Assembly (NCBI RefSeq): GCF_019200975.1
Contig: NZ_JAHTMR010000001.1
Location: 265,400 to 329,399, forward strand
DNA length: 64,000 nucleotides
Direction: 5' to 3'
Source of the DNA: Pseudomonas sp. PD9R
Lineage (GTDB): Bacteria > Pseudomonadota > Gammaproteobacteria > Pseudomonadales > Pseudomonadaceae
Position 1 is the stretch's first letter. Each line of letters begins with the position of its first letter. The notes beneath the pieces were generated by a model. It searched no databases. It had not been told where the DNA came from and saw only the letters and a program-made list of their open reading frames with translations. A program made the position numbers and the translations under genes. This document shows, in pieces, positions 63,924-64,000 of the stretch.

Positions 63924-64000
63924 ATGCAGCATCTTGATCTGCAAGTGGTGCGCCGGGCGCTGGCGTGGTCGGTGGGTGGTCAGCGTGTCTGGTTGTGCAC
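63924..64000 (+). CDS. XdhC/CoxI-family protein, partial (runs off the window)
   Basis: The last 77 bases read MQHLDLQVVRRALAWSVGG then QRVWLCT to the window edge. The pattern, and the position directly after a molybdenum oxidoreductase operon, fit the start of an XdhC-family protein, which helps insert or sulfurate the molybdenum cofactor. The ATG is one base after the cytochrome stop. Only 25 residues are visible, so the family call is tentative. Confidence 0.65.
   Translation, partial: MQHLDLQVVRRALAWSVGGQRVWLC

Overview
The window is a stretch of chromosome from a fluorescent-type Pseudomonas, most likely the P. fluorescens group. The evidence is high GC with G/C-rich third codon positions, two families of Pseudomonas REP-type repeats at gene ends, and the gene order leuC-leuD-methyltransferase-leuB-asd-usg-fimV-truA-trpF-accD-folC-SPOR-cvpA-purF-metZ-SDR, which I recognise as the conserved Pseudomonas order. 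The species cannot be fixed from the sequence alone. I see no prophage, insertion sequence, integrase, CRISPR array or rRNA gene.

Layout. 1-0.5 kb: a ParDE-type toxin-antitoxin pair, toxin cut by the window edge. 0.9-17.3 kb: an accessory/variable stretch with a small lipoprotein, a periplasmic cyclohexadienyl-dehydratase-like protein, two L,D-transpeptidases of different families, a LysR regulator divergent from a HAD hydrolase and a class II aldolase, a membrane diguanylate cyclase, a secreted DUF1254 protein, a Gly-rich secreted protein, a GNAT acetyltransferase, exonuclease III, an arylamine N-acetyltransferase, a BrnA antitoxin whose BrnT toxin partner is an internally deleted relic, an NCS2 purine permease and tRNA-Asn. 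17.5-29.5 kb: aromatic aminotransferase, uvrB, an EmrAB-type efflux pair, gltX, a duplicated tRNA-Ala/tRNA-Glu pair, a TetR-hydrolase-thioesterase group and dusC. 29.6-33.9 kb: a five-PAS GGDEF-EAL protein and a LysR regulator. 34.0-52.4 kb: the conserved biosynthetic core (leucine, aspartate family, tryptophan, fatty acid, folate, purine and methionine synthesis) interleaved with fimV (cell pole and pili) and truA. 52.6-53.0 kb: tRNA-Val and two identical tRNA-Asp genes. 53.3-59.1 kb: an L-rhamnonate catabolic cluster (dehydratase, aldolase, lactaldehyde dehydrogenase, MFS importer) divergent from a LysR regulator. 59.3-64.0 kb: a molybdenum aldehyde-oxidase operon with a Tat-exported large subunit, a 2Fe-2S subunit, a tri-heme cytochrome c and the start of an XdhC-like maturation gene.

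How the genes work together. The rhm cluster should take up L-rhamnonate, dehydrate it, split the keto-deoxy acid to pyruvate plus lactaldehyde and oxidise the lactaldehyde to lactate. The molybdenum operon should oxidise an aldehyde or N-heterocycle in the periplasm and pass electrons through a membrane-linked cytochrome c. The core block is housekeeping metabolism. The most notable irregularities are the orphan brnA with a relic brnT, a Usg paralogue whose catalytic cysteine position holds proline, and a LysR-controlled (rather than IclR-controlled) rhamnonate cluster with a perfect 17-bp dyad next to the regulator start. I did not find a clear candidate for a wholly new system.
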